This document shows positions 23,018 to 32,506 of a DNA stretch of 39,361 nucleotides, piece by piece. Under the pieces are notes generated by a model. That model did no database searches and was not told the origin of the DNA. It saw nothing but the letters and a program-made list of their open reading frames with translations. Within the stretch, counting starts at the first letter, position 1, and each line of letters opens with the position of its first letter. The stretch lies in assembly GCA_024278775.1 (NCBI GenBank), contig JAJRSP010000176.1, positions 1 through 39,361 of the forward strand, in the 5' to 3' direction. The position numbers were made by a program, and so were the translations under genes. The stretch comes from Planctomycetota bacterium. Its GTDB lineage: Bacteria > Planctomycetota > Phycisphaerae > UBA1845.

Positions 23018-24958
23018 CTATCTCAGAAAATCCATCAGACTGAGATTGAGTAGTTGCGAGCTCGTCTGCAAACTCGCCTGCATCTGACTCAGTGAACTCT
23101 GCAACTCGGTGACAGCGCTGGCATAGTCAATGTCCTGCACGTCGGAGAGTAAGACTTCCGTCGTGATCGAGGCATCCTCGATTTGCTGCCGCTTGGATGA
23201 CATCGCCTGCGCTCGCGCGCCAATGATCCCACGAATCCTCACGACCTCCGACCCCAACTCGTCGAGCTGGGAGCTGGCGATGGAGATACCTCGCGTGTCA
23301 TCGGAACGTAACGCCCGTTCCAGATCCAGCAGTGCGCTGAGGATACCGCGCGTCTTGGTCGGGTTGACATCGACACCGATGAGTGTGCTACCGTCCTCCG
23401 ACAGGGTCGCTTGGGTCAAACCAAGATCGTCGGCGGCGGCCGAGGCATTGAGACTCGTGACCGTCAGGGGATCCGTACCTCCCGACCCATCCGTAATCTG
23501 TATCCCGTTCCCCACGTCTCGAAACGAAGCCGTCACCGTCACACCGGCCAACTCGGCGGCGTCGTTGATGAGGGTAATCACATCGCCCACGGTCTGCGCC
23601 GAATCGAGATCCACATCCACGACATCGCCGTTTGATGCGGTGATTCGTAAGTCCTCCACACCATCTCGACGCGTAACACCGAGACCGGAATTGAGCCGGG
23701 GCAACGGCGTCGCCGTATCGAAGGTACTAAGTCCGAGGTCCGCGGCCGTGCTCCCCCCATTTTCGCCGATGGAGAGCGACGAACCGGAAACCTGGTTGAA
23801 GACGTCAATCCCCGTACCCGCATCGTTGATTCGCGCGAGAACAAAAACCCCGGCGCTGTTGATCGCGTTCACGACGTCCTGAACGGTTTCACTGCCGCTA
23901 AGGTCGATGGTAGCCTTCAGATCACCGTTGGTGACGACGAACCCCTTTTCGATGTCGATGCCCGCGCCACCGGCCAATGCCGTGATCGGGGTCAATCTGG
24001 TAACGCGCGGCACCAGCTCCAACCCGGTAATCGTGCCGGTAGCCGGTTCGCTCACGTTGATCCCAAGGTCGGCCGCAATACCCCCTCCGGACCCGGTAAT
24101 CACCACCGGCACCGACCCCGTCGTGATCTCAATACCAGTCCCCACGACACTCGCCGTCAGCCCGGACGCCGCCGACTCGGACGCCTGGTTGATCTGATCG
24201 ACCACATCCCCAATGGTGTCTGCGTATGTCAAATCAACCGTGATCGGTCCCGCGCCATCGACCTCGTTAATCACGAGCGTACCGGCACGTATTTGCCGAC
24301 CGGTGGCACCAATAATGTCTTCAAGTCGGACGTCCGCAGTGAGTTCCGGCGTGAGCACGGCGTTTGTGTCAATCGGATCAGATAGAGAACGGAAGAGCAG
24401 ATGTCCGGGAGCGCTGACGGCGGAAAACGTACCACCACCCGATCGCGTAAAACGCTCCCCCGTATCACCAACGTAGGCAATACCGCCGGCTGCAGTGATG
24501 AAAGGTTCCGAAGTCGTGTCACGCCCCCCGAACAGGTAGCGTCCTCCGAACTGCCGGTTGCCGACGATGAGGAGTTGTTGGCGAATTCCAGCAACCAACT
24601 CAGCCTCGGCCATACGCTCGGCTGCGCTCGTCAGGTTGTTGACGTTTTGACTTGCGATCGCTGACGTTTCAATCAAGAGTGAGCTGATTTCACCGATGGC
24701 GCTATCGGCGGAGGTCAGCTCATTATCGCCAAAACGTAAGTTGTCTTGGATCTGCCGCTGGTGCGCCAGCGAATTGGTCAAATCCACCGCACGCGACGCG
24801 GCAACCGGATTCTCGCTGGGAGAAACAAACGAGCGGCCGGTGGCGATTCGAGTTTGCGCAAGGAACAAATCCCGCTGGGTGCGACGGATCGAGTTAGTGA
24901 TGAAATCACTCCTCATTCCGTGGCTGACTCGCAATAGATTAATGGGGCTCACCGTCAT
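23018..24958 (-). CDS. flgL: Flagellar hook-filament junction protein FlgL with an enlarged central region
   Basis: HAP3, which joins hook and filament outside the cell. The N-terminal coil ('LAQTRIATGRSFVSPSENPVAASRAV') and C-terminal coil ('IDYASAVTELQSSLSQMQASLQ') are canonical. The 646 residues are about twice the enterobacterial length because three flagellin-IN-like repeats (about 225-520) are inserted; each carries a 'TVGDVV..IN'-type motif followed by a 'GTGI.I' strand. Such inserts lie on the outer surface of filament-type proteins. It starts 10 bp after the flgK stop on the same strand. Confidence 0.93.
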   Translation of the reverse strand: MTVSPINLLRVSHGMRSDFITNSIRRTQRDLFLAQTRIATGRSFVSPSENPVAASRAVDLTNSLAHQRQIQDNLRFGDNELTSADSAIGEISSLLIETSAIASQNVNNLTSAAERMAEAELVAGIRQQLLIVGNRQFGGRYLFGGRDTTSEPFITAAGGIAYVGDTGERFTRSGGGTFSAVSAPGHLLFRSLSDPIDTNAVLTPELTADVRLEDIIGATGRQIRAGTLVINEVDGAGPITVDLTYADTIGDVVDQINQASESAASGLTASVVGTGIEITTGSVPVVITGSGGGIAADLGINVSEPATGTITGLELVPRVTRLTPITALAGGAGIDIEKGFVVTNGDLKATIDLSGSETVQDVVNAINSAGVFVLARINDAGTGIDVFNQVSGSSLSIGENGGSTAADLGLSTFDTATPLPRLNSGLGVTRRDGVEDLRITASNGDVVDVDLDSAQTVGDVITLINDAAELAGVTVTASFRDVGNGIQITDGSGGTDPLTVTSLNASAAADDLGLTQATLSEDGSTLIGVDVNPTKTRGILSALLDLERALRSDDTRGISIASSQLDELGSEVVRIRGIIGARAQAMSSKRQQIEDASITTEVLLSDVQDIDYASAVTELQSSLSQMQASLQTSSQLLNLSLMDFLR

Positions 24959-24968
24959 GATTCAATGC

Positions 24969-26699
24969 CTACCGAAGAAGTGCGACCAACTCCCTCATCA
25001 TATCATCCACCGCGCTGACAAACCGCGCCGCTCCCTGAAACGCCCGCTGATATTGCACCAGGGAGATCGCCTCCTCATCGAGGTTAACCCCGCTGACCGA
25101 CTCGCGCTGCGCCTGCAATGAAAACAACACGGTTTCCGTCGCGAGCACGTCGCTGTTGCTGGAACCTCCGGAGACGGCCACCGCGTTGGCGATCGCGTCA
25201 TACACATCGGGGATGGTCAATTGCCCGTCGCCGCTGACGGCCACCGTATCCAAGTCGGCAATTCGTCCTGCGACCATACCGTCGCCGTCAAAGTTCTGGG
25301 AAGCAGCAGCGAGCAACGATGGGTTTTGGACAATCGTGTCGTTGACCGCCACGTTGGTCGCGTCGGTTCCGGAGAAGAAGGTGTTGATACCCAACGCGGC
25401 GAGGACACCGGAGGTGTCGGTCCTGGCATTTTGACCATCAAATCCGAAAACAAACGACACCCCATCGTCGGCCTGTAGTGCCAAACGATTGTCACTCGTA
25501 ATCGTCGCGGTCACGCCTCCAACCTGTTCGGTGATACTCGTGGCCAAGGATTCCAGCGTCGTATCCTGGTCGCCGCCGGGAAAGGCAACATTCACGCGAT
25601 AGCCGACGGGCGTCTGACTCGCATCGTCCAAGACAGTGATGTAGAAACTCCCGCTGTTGACGGGAAAAGGCACACCGGAGGCCGCGGCGTTGAGCGGTTG
25701 CGTCGGATCCAGCAAATCCGCCGACCCCGTAACCGATCGAAACGACGTCAAGCCCTGTCCGTCGGCATGAATGCGATTGACCGCGTCGATCAGTGTCGCG
25801 GCGAAGTTATCGACTGAGGCGATCTGTCCATAGGCGTCCTGCTCCCGTGTCTGAATCAATCCCTCAATCCGCCCACCACCGGGCTGTACTTCCTGATTCG
25901 TATCCGCAAAACGTACCGAAGTCCGAACAAAAGTACCGTTCGACGATGCCACCGCAACCAATCCGCGCGACACATCTCCCTGAATGAGTGCCTCGCTACC
26001 GATATACACGTTGAGCGAGCCGTTCGGCTGCTCCCGAATCGTCACATCAAACAGCTCGCTAAGCCGGCGCAGGAGTGCATCCCGTTGATCACGAAGGGCC
26101 GTCGCCTGGCCGCGCTGCCCTGTTTCGGCCGCCGTGATATCCCCGTTGAGGCGAGCGATATCCTGTGCCATCGTGTCGGCCACCGTCACCGAGTCAGCAA
26201 TCTGCGCATCAATGCTTTCACCAATCTGCCCCAATCCGTTGCGTAAATCGCGAAGAGATTGGGCTAACAACGCCCCGGAGTTGACCGTCAAATCACGAAT
26301 GGCGGAGTCATCCGGCGTGTTTTGTAGTTCATCAAAGTTTTGGAAGAAGTCATTGAGTCTCGACCCGACACCGGAACCGCTCAGGTCATCGAATAGTCCG
26401 GCCACCTGAGAGACGGCACCCTGACGCGCCTGGGCGGTTTGCTGCGCACCAATGGCCACACGCAAACGACCCTCCAGCGCTTGATCGATGTTTCGCTGGA
26501 TATCCGTCAGCACCACACCGGCACCAGGCTGAAGCCCGCGCCCGACCGTTGGCCCCTGCAGAGACGCGAGCTCCGGCGAGAGACGCGTAAAGTCCGAGTT
26601 GCCCGCGCCACTGATGTTGTTACCCACCGCATGCAGCGCACCCTGGTAACTCAGTATGGCGCTTCGCCCGATCTGTAATGCGGAGTTAAGCAGTCCCAT
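24969..26699 (-). CDS. flgK: Flagellar hook-associated protein 1 FlgK
   Basis: HAP1, the first junction protein on the hook tip. The 576 residues show the flagellar rod/hook N-terminal motif ('GALHAVGNNISGAGNSDFTR') and the conserved C-terminus ('SGVNLDEEAISLVQYQRAFQGAARFV'). Length is near the usual 550. It lies 6 bp after the flgN stop and 10 bp before flgL, so these three are surely co-transcribed. Its export chaperone is presumably the FlgN-like product upstream. Confidence 0.95.
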   Translation of the reverse strand: MGLLNSALQIGRSAILSYQGALHAVGNNISGAGNSDFTRLSPELASLQGPTVGRGLQPGAGVVLTDIQRNIDQALEGRLRVAIGAQQTAQARQGAVSQVAGLFDDLSGSGVGSRLNDFFQNFDELQNTPDDSAIRDLTVNSGALLAQSLRDLRNGLGQIGESIDAQIADSVTVADTMAQDIARLNGDITAAETGQRGQATALRDQRDALLRRLSELFDVTIREQPNGSLNVYIGSEALIQGDVSRGLVAVASSNGTFVRTSVRFADTNQEVQPGGGRIEGLIQTREQDAYGQIASVDNFAATLIDAVNRIHADGQGLTSFRSVTGSADLLDPTQPLNAAASGVPFPVNSGSFYITVLDDASQTPVGYRVNVAFPGGDQDTTLESLATSITEQVGGVTATITSDNRLALQADDGVSFVFGFDGQNARTDTSGVLAALGINTFFSGTDATNVAVNDTIVQNPSLLAAASQNFDGDGMVAGRIADLDTVAVSGDGQLTIPDVYDAIANAVAVSGGSSNSDVLATETVLFSLQAQRESVSGVNLDEEAISLVQYQRAFQGAARFVSAVDDMMRELVALLR

Positions 26700-26705
26700 G
26701 GCGTG

Positions 26706-27248
26706 CTATCCCATCGCCTCGAAAATCTTGGTCGGGGTTGGTCCCACCAACGCCCCATCACCGGCATATCCGACCGGCGCATCCGCGGCCGGTCGTACCG
26801 CTCCAAACACCCATTTCATATGGTTGACAATCTCACGACACGCAGCACCGGCCACCCGATTGCTCTGCGCAACTTTGTGCATCACGTGGAGAAGCTGATC
26901 GGCAGCCGTCCGAAGCGACCGCGCCGACGCAGCCGGAAGACGGGTTTCGAGCTGCGAGACCGTAATCAGCCGCGCCGACCGCGCCGGCAATCCCAACTCA
27001 TCACCAATCAAATCCATCAGTTGCCGTCGCAGGCCCTCGCGTTCTTGAATCGTAGCCGCAAGCGCCCGTTCTCGACCTGCGGCTTCCCGCATAGCCTGCA
27101 GATCAGCCCGCCTCATCGCGGAGAGTTTTTCTCGTATCACCCCGAGTAGTTCCTCGTGTACGCCCATCAGGCTCTGTAGAAGACGGATCAACTCGCACAG
27201 GTGGCGTGGTTCCGTACGTGGGGGCTGTGGTTTTGGTGTAGCGACCAT
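26706..27248 (-). CDS. flgN: FlgN-like flagellar export chaperone
   Basis: Small, helix-rich, charged cytoplasmic protein (180 residues) in the place expected for FlgN, which keeps FlgK and FlgL export-competent. The sequence has long coiled-coil-like helices ('LLQSLMGVHEELLGVI', 'LQAMREAAGRERALAA') typical of the family. ATG at 27248 with GGAGAG 9 bp upstream is preferred over a TTG at 27269. The family call rests on helix pattern and position, since FlgN proteins are poorly conserved. Confidence 0.8.
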   Translation of the reverse strand: MVATPKPQPPRTEPRHLCELIRLLQSLMGVHEELLGVIREKLSAMRRADLQAMREAAGRERALAATIQEREGLRRQLMDLIGDELGLPARSARLITVSQLETRLPAASARSLRTAADQLLHVMHKVAQSNRVAGAACREIVNHMKWVFGAVRPAADAPVGYAGDGALVGPTPTKIFEAMG

Positions 27249-27265
27249 GGATTCGTTCTCTCCAT

Positions 27266-27583
27266 TCAATCAAGTTTGCGCTGCGCGCTGTATAGTTCCT
27301 GTTGATGTTTGAGTCGTTCGTAGATCGTCGTGGCAATACCGCTTTGCATGGATGAGCCTACGTTTTCGGCGTAGATACCGTCCAACTGGGCCGCAAACGC
27401 ATCTTCACCACGACCGCCGTGGCCGTACTTTCCCTTCAGGCTCGATTCACGCATCGACTTGAGCAGCGTGCCAAAGAAAACCGAGCCAATAACCTTGCCC
27501 GTCACTTCCTTGAGCTGCGCCAAGTCACGAACCACGCGTGATGGCCGAGCCTGCGTCTGAATGTCAAGCGCCGCGATTTCCAC
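27266..27583 (-). CDS. flgJ: Rod-binding protein, FlgJ N-terminal domain only
   Basis: 105 residues equivalent to the N-terminal, rod-capping part of FlgJ ('VTGKVIGSVFFGTLLKSMRESSL', 'YAENVGSSMQSG'). The muramidase domain found in enterobacterial FlgJ is absent, as in many non-enteric bacteria, so another peptidoglycan hydrolase must open the wall for the rod. It starts 2 bp after the flgI stop and ends just before flgN. Confidence 0.88.
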   Translation of the reverse strand: MEIAALDIQTQARPSRVVRDLAQLKEVTGKVIGSVFFGTLLKSMRESSLKGKYGHGGRGEDAFAAQLDGIYAENVGSSMQSGIATTIYERLKHQQELYSAQRKLD

Positions 27584-27585
27584 GA

Positions 27586-28716
27586 TTATCCCTCGTACAT
27601 GATTCGAGCGTGCAACTTCCCCGCTCGGTGAATCTCTTCCAAAATGGACACACGGTCTCGAAAGGGCACCTTCAACTGATTCAGCGCCTCGAGAAGGTCA
27701 CGGACGTTGGGTGCTCGCTCCTTGGCGACATCCACCGCGACAAAATCCTGTTGCTGAATCGCCGGCTGCGGAATGGTCCCATCAGCGCGAGGGGCGGCGA
27801 CCGTCACGGTCAGCCCGAGTTGGGATACGACCACGGGAGAAAGCCGTGTGTCGCCGGTGACCACGATCGTTCCGGACCCTCGATTGATCGTCACCCGTGC
27901 TTCGTTCGACTCCATGAGGATCGGTGTGCGTTCCACATCGCGAATCCACGAAGCCGGATCACCGCGTTGATGCTCGGGCAACAGCACGACGATGTTTTTG
28001 CTATCCACGGCCAACGCCACACGATCGACATCAGCGGAGATACTGAGCTCCTTATCCACCGCCTGCGCCACGGACGCGGCCATCGACCACCCCGCGTGCG
28101 AATCATCGAGCACGAGCGTGAGATAGGTTTTGGAACGTTCGATCCAGCGATTGGTGATGCCGGCCTCTCTGAGGTCATTTCCGGTGGCCACGACGTTGAT
28201 GAACACATCCCGCTCCATGCGGGCACCGCCCCGTATCACGCCGGTCGTGAGCGTTTTCCCGTCAATCATGATCCGCCCCTGAGCAAAGGCGAACAACCCC
28301 TCGACATTTCGATCGTGATACACCAACGGCGTGGAAGTGAGCTGGCCTCCTTCCAGGCTCTTGGCCGCCAGCGCAGTCACCCGCACGTCGAAGGCATCGC
28401 CCTCCCGCGCCCCGTGATCGGGAATCACGGCTTCAATCATGACGACTGCCGTGTTTTTGCTCGCAGAAAGATCATCGATCGACTCTACGTCCGCGCCGAA
28501 CTGTTGCATCGTCGCCGCGAGCGCCCTCATCGTCGGCACGAAGTTGGAGCCGTCGCCGGTACCGTCCAGCCCGGTCACAAGCCCATACCCCATGAGTTGG
28601 TTGATTCCCTGGCCCTGGAGACGCGTCACGTCACCCACGCGTGCCATCGGCGACTGCGCGAAAATCGGCGGTGCGGAGAATAATAACATCCATGTTATTG
28701 TTTGTAGGTGTCGCAT
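27586..28716 (-). CDS. flgI: Flagellar P-ring protein FlgI
   Basis: Periplasmic ring around the distal rod. A signal peptide (ending near 'PIFAQ') is followed by the conserved start 'RVGDVTRLQGQGINQLMGYGLV.GLDGTGD' and the 'SATALGDA'-equivalent region. The 376 residues match the usual length. Presence of FlgI with FlgH indicates an outer membrane. It starts 10 bp after the flgH stop and sits 2 bp ahead of flgJ. Confidence 0.96.
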   Translation of the reverse strand: MRHLQTITWMLLFSAPPIFAQSPMARVGDVTRLQGQGINQLMGYGLVTGLDGTGDGSNFVPTMRALAATMQQFGADVESIDDLSASKNTAVVMIEAVIPDHGAREGDAFDVRVTALAAKSLEGGQLTSTPLVYHDRNVEGLFAFAQGRIMIDGKTLTTGVIRGGARMERDVFINVVATGNDLREAGITNRWIERSKTYLTLVLDDSHAGWSMAASVAQAVDKELSISADVDRVALAVDSKNIVVLLPEHQRGDPASWIRDVERTPILMESNEARVTINRGSGTIVVTGDTRLSPVVVSQLGLTVTVAAPRADGTIPQPAIQQQDFVAVDVAKERAPNVRDLLEALNQLKVPFRDRVSILEEIHRAGKLHARIMYEG

Positions 28717-28726
28717 CCTGCGTTTC

Positions 28727-29437
28727 CTAGATCGGTTTTAGTATGTCAAGTAACCTGGGTATCCAGCCGCGTGTGGCGGCCGCGCGCAGTGCGCCTTCGT
28801 TAGTTATACTCACTTCCTTGCCGCCGATTTGTGTACTCAGTATCGTGTTGTCAGCGGTAACGTCTTGTTTGCGGCAGTAACCGCTCACGGTAACCTCACT
28901 GACTTCGTCATCATGCACCAAACGAGCGCGCCCTTCGAGAACGAGAATGCCATTCGGTTTCACGTCGATAATGCTCGCTGTGATACGAGTCGTCAGACTG
29001 TCTTCCCTCGACGAATCGCCATCCGACCGCATCTGGCTCTGAAAGTCGTAGTCGATATTGGGCTTCCCACGTTTGAATGTAGACGGACCAAGACCGCCCT
29101 GTGTCAGCTTCAGGAATGCCGCTATCTCGCTGGTCAGAGTCCACTTTTTCTTGGTGTTCAGATCGGACTCAGCTTCCCAACGCTTGTTCTCACGGATGAT
29201 AATTGTGAGTAGATCGCCGGGTCGATAGGTCTTCGGCGGCTTCGGTGTTCTCGTAACCCATGAATGTCGCTCATACACAGCATTGCGCGGACGCCGGGGT
29301 GCCTCGCGTGCTGCCTTGTGTACTGGCTTTTGTTGCTGCGTTTTTCTCGTCCTGGCACCAATGGACGATGTCTGCGCAGCCGCACCAACCGGTGATAGTA
29401 ATGCCACCAACATAACCATAGTTCCGGTCAATCTCAT
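28727..29437 (-). CDS. flgH: Flagellar L-ring protein FlgH lacking a lipobox
   Basis: Outer-membrane ring of the basal body. The 236 residues keep the family features 'YRPGDLLTIIIRENKRWEAESD', 'LTTRITASIIDVKPNGILVLEGRARL' and 'VSGYCRKQDVTADNTILSTQI'. The signal peptide is present but has no Cys at the cleavage region (ending 'VGAAAQTSS'), whereas most FlgH proteins are lipoproteins. An 'RKTQQQKPVHKAAREAPRRPR' basic stretch follows. The ATG overlaps the flgA stop by 4 bp. Confidence 0.94.
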   Translation of the reverse strand: MRLTGTMVMLVALLSPVGAAAQTSSIGARTRKTQQQKPVHKAAREAPRRPRNAVYERHSWVTRTPKPPKTYRPGDLLTIIIRENKRWEAESDLNTKKKWTLTSEIAAFLKLTQGGLGPSTFKRGKPNIDYDFQSQMRSDGDSSREDSLTTRITASIIDVKPNGILVLEGRARLVHDDEVSEVTVSGYCRKQDVTADNTILSTQIGGKEVSITNEGALRAAATRGWIPRLLDILKPI

Positions 29438-30600
29438 GATCCCGCCTCGACCAGACGGTCCTTCCCGTGCTCCGTATTCCGGGCCGTACCGACACGGGCC
29501 CGACCGGCTCCAATCACGACCGCGTCAAACTCCACCCGCCGGTTGTCGGCCGCACGCACCTTGATGGTATCACCGAACAAACCGTCTTCAGCGGCCTTGG
29601 CGGTGGTCACGACCTGCACCCCTCCGGCGACCGACACCAACGTGATGAGCTGGCCGCGAACGATAATCGGTACGGATTCAACATCCGACAGCTCAATCAT
29701 GCTGCCGCTACTAATAAAGCGTTTGGCACGCTGCCCCACGATCTGTGCGGCGTCCAACAGACCAATCTGCTCAACACGACCAAAACGGAGTTCGGTCGTT
29801 TCTATGTCGCCGATACCGATCGTCGCACCCTGGTTGATGGACCTTCGGGCCACGACCACGTCTCTCGCCATCGACACCTGAACAACGAGGGGTACCACCT
29901 GGACCACGCTTCCTTGAGAAATCACGTCCACCTCCACCGCCACAAGACCGAGCAGCGACGCCCCGCTGCGGTGGACTCGAAACGTGTACTGTGGACTGGA
30001 CAGCTCGAGCATGGGACGCGCGGACCGATCGAACGTGACGTCAGCACGTCCCCGGTAACGCTGCAACTCCTTATTCATAAAGTCCACCACGGCCGCCTGC
30101 AGTGTCACCTTGGGAGTCGCCCGGTCCGCGGTATCCTGGGACATCGTGCCGGATCCGATCGGGGAACGGGAACGTAGTCCGACAGGCTTTTTAGGCTTCG
30201 GAGTCGATCCTTCCGGCACATGATGGGCCGGACGGGTCACCTCACACCGGACCGCACCGCTGACGGTCACCTGCGCCAGATTGGCTCCACCCGCTCTTAG
30301 CGCATCGCGAATGACACTTTGATGCACCTTCAAAGAAGCGCCCGGCTGGGGCGCGGGCATGACATTCGTTTGCCGTAGCGCAAGCTCCAACTCACTACCG
30401 AACCCACGTAACTCACACACATCGCTGAGGTGAATGTCGTCATTGACTACGACGGCCGTCGCCCACACACGAACGGAAGCCGCCCGCAAGTCTTGCGCTG
30501 CGGCGCTGACCATCGTTATCACGACGACCACCGCAAGCACCAAGCGTCGAGCGTGCGGTTTCGTCTCCCGCGGTGTGTGATGAGACGTAGTTATCATCAT
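29434..30600 (-). CDS. flgA: Flagellar P-ring assembly chaperone FlgA
   Basis: Periplasmic protein that helps FlgI form the P ring. It has a signal peptide (hydrophobic LVLAVVVVITMVSAAA), an N-terminal 'VVVNDDIHLSDVCEL' region, and the C-terminal SAF-type domain ('DVVVARRSINQGATIG', 'GQRAKRFISSGSMIELSDVESVP', 'RGQLITLVSVAGGVQVVTTAKA'). At 388 residues it is longer than the 219 of E. coli, mostly through a middle linker. I prefer ATG 30600 over a TTG at 30633. The next ATG, at 30597, is also possible. Confidence 0.93.
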   Translation of the reverse strand: MMITTSHHTPRETKPHARRLVLAVVVVITMVSAAAQDLRAASVRVWATAVVVNDDIHLSDVCELRGFGSELELALRQTNVMPAPQPGASLKVHQSVIRDALRAGGANLAQVTVSGAVRCEVTRPAHHVPEGSTPKPKKPVGLRSRSPIGSGTMSQDTADRATPKVTLQAAVVDFMNKELQRYRGRADVTFDRSARPMLELSSPQYTFRVHRSGASLLGLVAVEVDVISQGSVVQVVPLVVQVSMARDVVVARRSINQGATIGIGDIETTELRFGRVEQIGLLDAAQIVGQRAKRFISSGSMIELSDVESVPIIVRGQLITLVSVAGGVQVVTTAKAAEDGLFGDTIKVRAADNRRVEFDAVVIGAGRARVGTARNTEHGKDRLVEAGS

Positions 30601-30672
30601 AAGCTCTTTCACGGTTTCACCGGAAGCCCTCAATGAACGCGGTAACCCGCTTGCGTCATTCGTTCTTACTCA

Positions 30673-31482
30673 CTAGAACCTTCTCAGCGTCGAAACAATT
30701 CGAAGCGTCTCATCGGCGCTCTGTACCGACTGACTGTTGAGTTCAAATGCGCGCTGGGTCGTGATGAGATCGATCAGTTCCCGCACCGGATCCACGTTGC
30801 TCATTTCCAATGACCCCTGATCAATCGCTCCCAGACCATCTGCCTGCGGCTGCCCGAGCACGGGTGTACCGGATGCATCCGTTTCCACATAGAGGTTCCG
30901 CCCAATCTGCTTTAGGCCTTCCTGGTTGACGAACCTCGCCAGTTCAAGCTGACCGACTGTGTTGAGCGCATTCGATCCCTGCTGCCGTACCCGGATTTCG
31001 CCGTTTCTACTAATGGTGGTCTCAATGGCATCCGAAGGGATCGTGATCGGAGGCTCTAACACCGCACCATCTCCGTTGGCGAGTACAAGATTGCCTACCG
31101 AGTTCTGCACAAAGTTACCGGCTCGTGTGTAGGCGATGATCTGAGTGCCATCTTCGATCGTTCGTACCTGGAAAAAACCCTGGCCCTCGATACGCATATC
31201 AAGTGGTCGATTGGTCTGGTCAACGGCACCCGGTTCAAAGTTTCTCTGCGTGCCGGACACGCGAACGCCAGATCCAATCAGCACGCCGTTCGGAATGGGC
31301 TCCTGGTCGGCATTCAAAATACCAGGCTCGCGCTTGACGTTATACAACAAGTCCTCAAAGTTCAGGCGATCTCGCTTGAAACCGTTCGTGTTGATGTTCG
31401 CTAGGTTATTCGCAACCACGTTGAGCTTCTCATCGAGCGCCCTCATGCCCGACGCGGCGGAATGTAATGCGGTAATCGCCAT
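30673..31482 (-). CDS. flgG: Flagellar distal rod protein FlgG
   Basis: Main component of the distal rod. The 269 residues have the rod N-terminal motif ('LHSAASGMRALDEKLNVVANNLANINTNGFKRDR'-type, residues 6-39), the central 'MRIEGQGFFQV' and the C-terminal 'LEMSNVDPVRELIDLITTQRAFELNSQSVQ'. Length is normal. It lies between flgF and flgA on the same strand, with 62 and 72 bp gaps. Confidence 0.96.
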   Translation of the reverse strand: MAITALHSAASGMRALDEKLNVVANNLANINTNGFKRDRLNFEDLLYNVKREPGILNADQEPIPNGVLIGSGVRVSGTQRNFEPGAVDQTNRPLDMRIEGQGFFQVRTIEDGTQIIAYTRAGNFVQNSVGNLVLANGDGAVLEPPITIPSDAIETTISRNGEIRVRQQGSNALNTVGQLELARFVNQEGLKQIGRNLYVETDASGTPVLGQPQADGLGAIDQGSLEMSNVDPVRELIDLITTQRAFELNSQSVQSADETLRIVSTLRRF

Positions 31483-31544
31483 AAATCGTACCTACTACAC
31501 TTCACTACTGTCGAAGACGCACGTCGCTGAATCGCTGCACAACG

Positions 31545-32312
31545 TTAGCTTAGACGTCCGACGGTCGACACAACCCGTCCGGTCATTTCATCCTGCATCC
31601 GTAGCAAATTCGCGTTCATTTCATACGCTCGGGTGGCTTCAATCATGATAGCGAGGCCCATCATGACATCGAAGTTGGAACGTTCCAGCGTACCCGCTTC
31701 CACGCGCGTATTCACGGCGTGGGGTTCGCCCTCCGTCAACTCGAACACGTTTTCGCCAAACTTCCGCAGAGCTTGCTCGTCCTCAAAATCAACGGTTTGC
31801 AGGTGCCCCACCGTCTGATCGCCCTGCCGTATCGTGCCATCATATGACACTTTCGGCTCTGCAAGATCCGGTGAAATCGTGATCTTGCCACCATCCTCAT
31901 CAAGCACACGCCACCGACCGTCGCCGGAAGACAACACCAGTTCGCCTTCCGCGTTCACCATGAACGCACCATCTCTTGTGTAACGCTCATGCTTCCCATC
32001 ACTCACCACGAAGAATCCATCTTCGACCAGCGCGACATCCAACGGTCGACCCGTCTGTTCCAACGGCCCCTGCGAAAAGTCATGATAGGACTGAAGCACG
32101 TTCACACCACCGGCCAGGTCATCCAACACCGGGTGCCGCTGATCGAACGGAGACGCGCTCTCCCGGCTTTCGACTTGGCGCTGCGCGACCACAGCCAGGT
32201 CCTGTTTGAACCCGGTCGTGTGGACGTTGGCCATGTTGTTCGCGAGCACCGTCTGCCGGTGGTCGTTCACCTTCATACCCGCCGCTGATAACCAAAGACC
32301 GTAGCTACTCAT
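31545..32312 (-). CDS. flgF: Flagellar proximal rod protein FlgF
   Basis: Rod protein of the flagellar hook/rod family, 255 residues. It has the N-terminal 'SAAGMKVNDHRQTVLANNMANVHTTGFKQD', the central 'VALVEDGFFVVSDG' and C-terminal 'LERSNFDVMMGLAIMIEATRAYEMNANLL'. Order next to flgG and the shorter central part favour FlgF over FlgE. Its ATG overlaps the stop of the small upstream ORF by 4 bp (ATGA). Confidence 0.9.
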   Translation of the reverse strand: MSSYGLWLSAAGMKVNDHRQTVLANNMANVHTTGFKQDLAVVAQRQVESRESASPFDQRHPVLDDLAGGVNVLQSYHDFSQGPLEQTGRPLDVALVEDGFFVVSDGKHERYTRDGAFMVNAEGELVLSSGDGRWRVLDEDGGKITISPDLAEPKVSYDGTIRQGDQTVGHLQTVDFEDEQALRKFGENVFELTEGEPHAVNTRVEAGTLERSNFDVMMGLAIMIEATRAYEMNANLLRMQDEMTGRVVSTVGRLS

Positions 32313-32500
32313 GACGGTGTCACACCTCCGCCGGCTGGAGTGCCCCGTTGTGGCACTTCACGGGGGGAGTCACCCTGTTCCGCAAAATGCAGACTCACGG
32401 CCGTCAACGCACGGACCCGCACCATCCGACCGAGATCACTCCAATCGAGCGACTCGTTCAGCACAGCGCGTGTGGTTGTCTCCGCAGATGCCAAAAACAT
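32309..32500 (-). CDS. Small hypothetical protein coupled to flgF
   Basis: Sixty-three residues beginning MFLASAETTTRAVLN. An AAGGAAGG site lies 6-9 bp upstream of ATG 32500 (ATG 32506 is too close to it). The stop overlaps the flgF start in ATGA, a coupling arrangement. The product is polar with one central 'LTAVSLHFAEQ' segment and no motif that I recognise. The good ribosome binding site and overlap suggest that it is translated; it may be a leader ORF or a small flagellar factor. Codon pattern gives no further help. Confidence 0.5.
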   Translation of the reverse strand: MFLASAETTTRAVLNESLDWSDLGRMVRVRALTAVSLHFAEQGDSPREVPQRGTPAGGGVTPS

Positions 32501-32506
32501 CTTCAT

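Noticed and set aside
28829..30177. Plus-strand frames of 127-236 residues opposite flgH and flgA
   Set aside because: They are shadows of confidently identified minus-strand flagellar genes.
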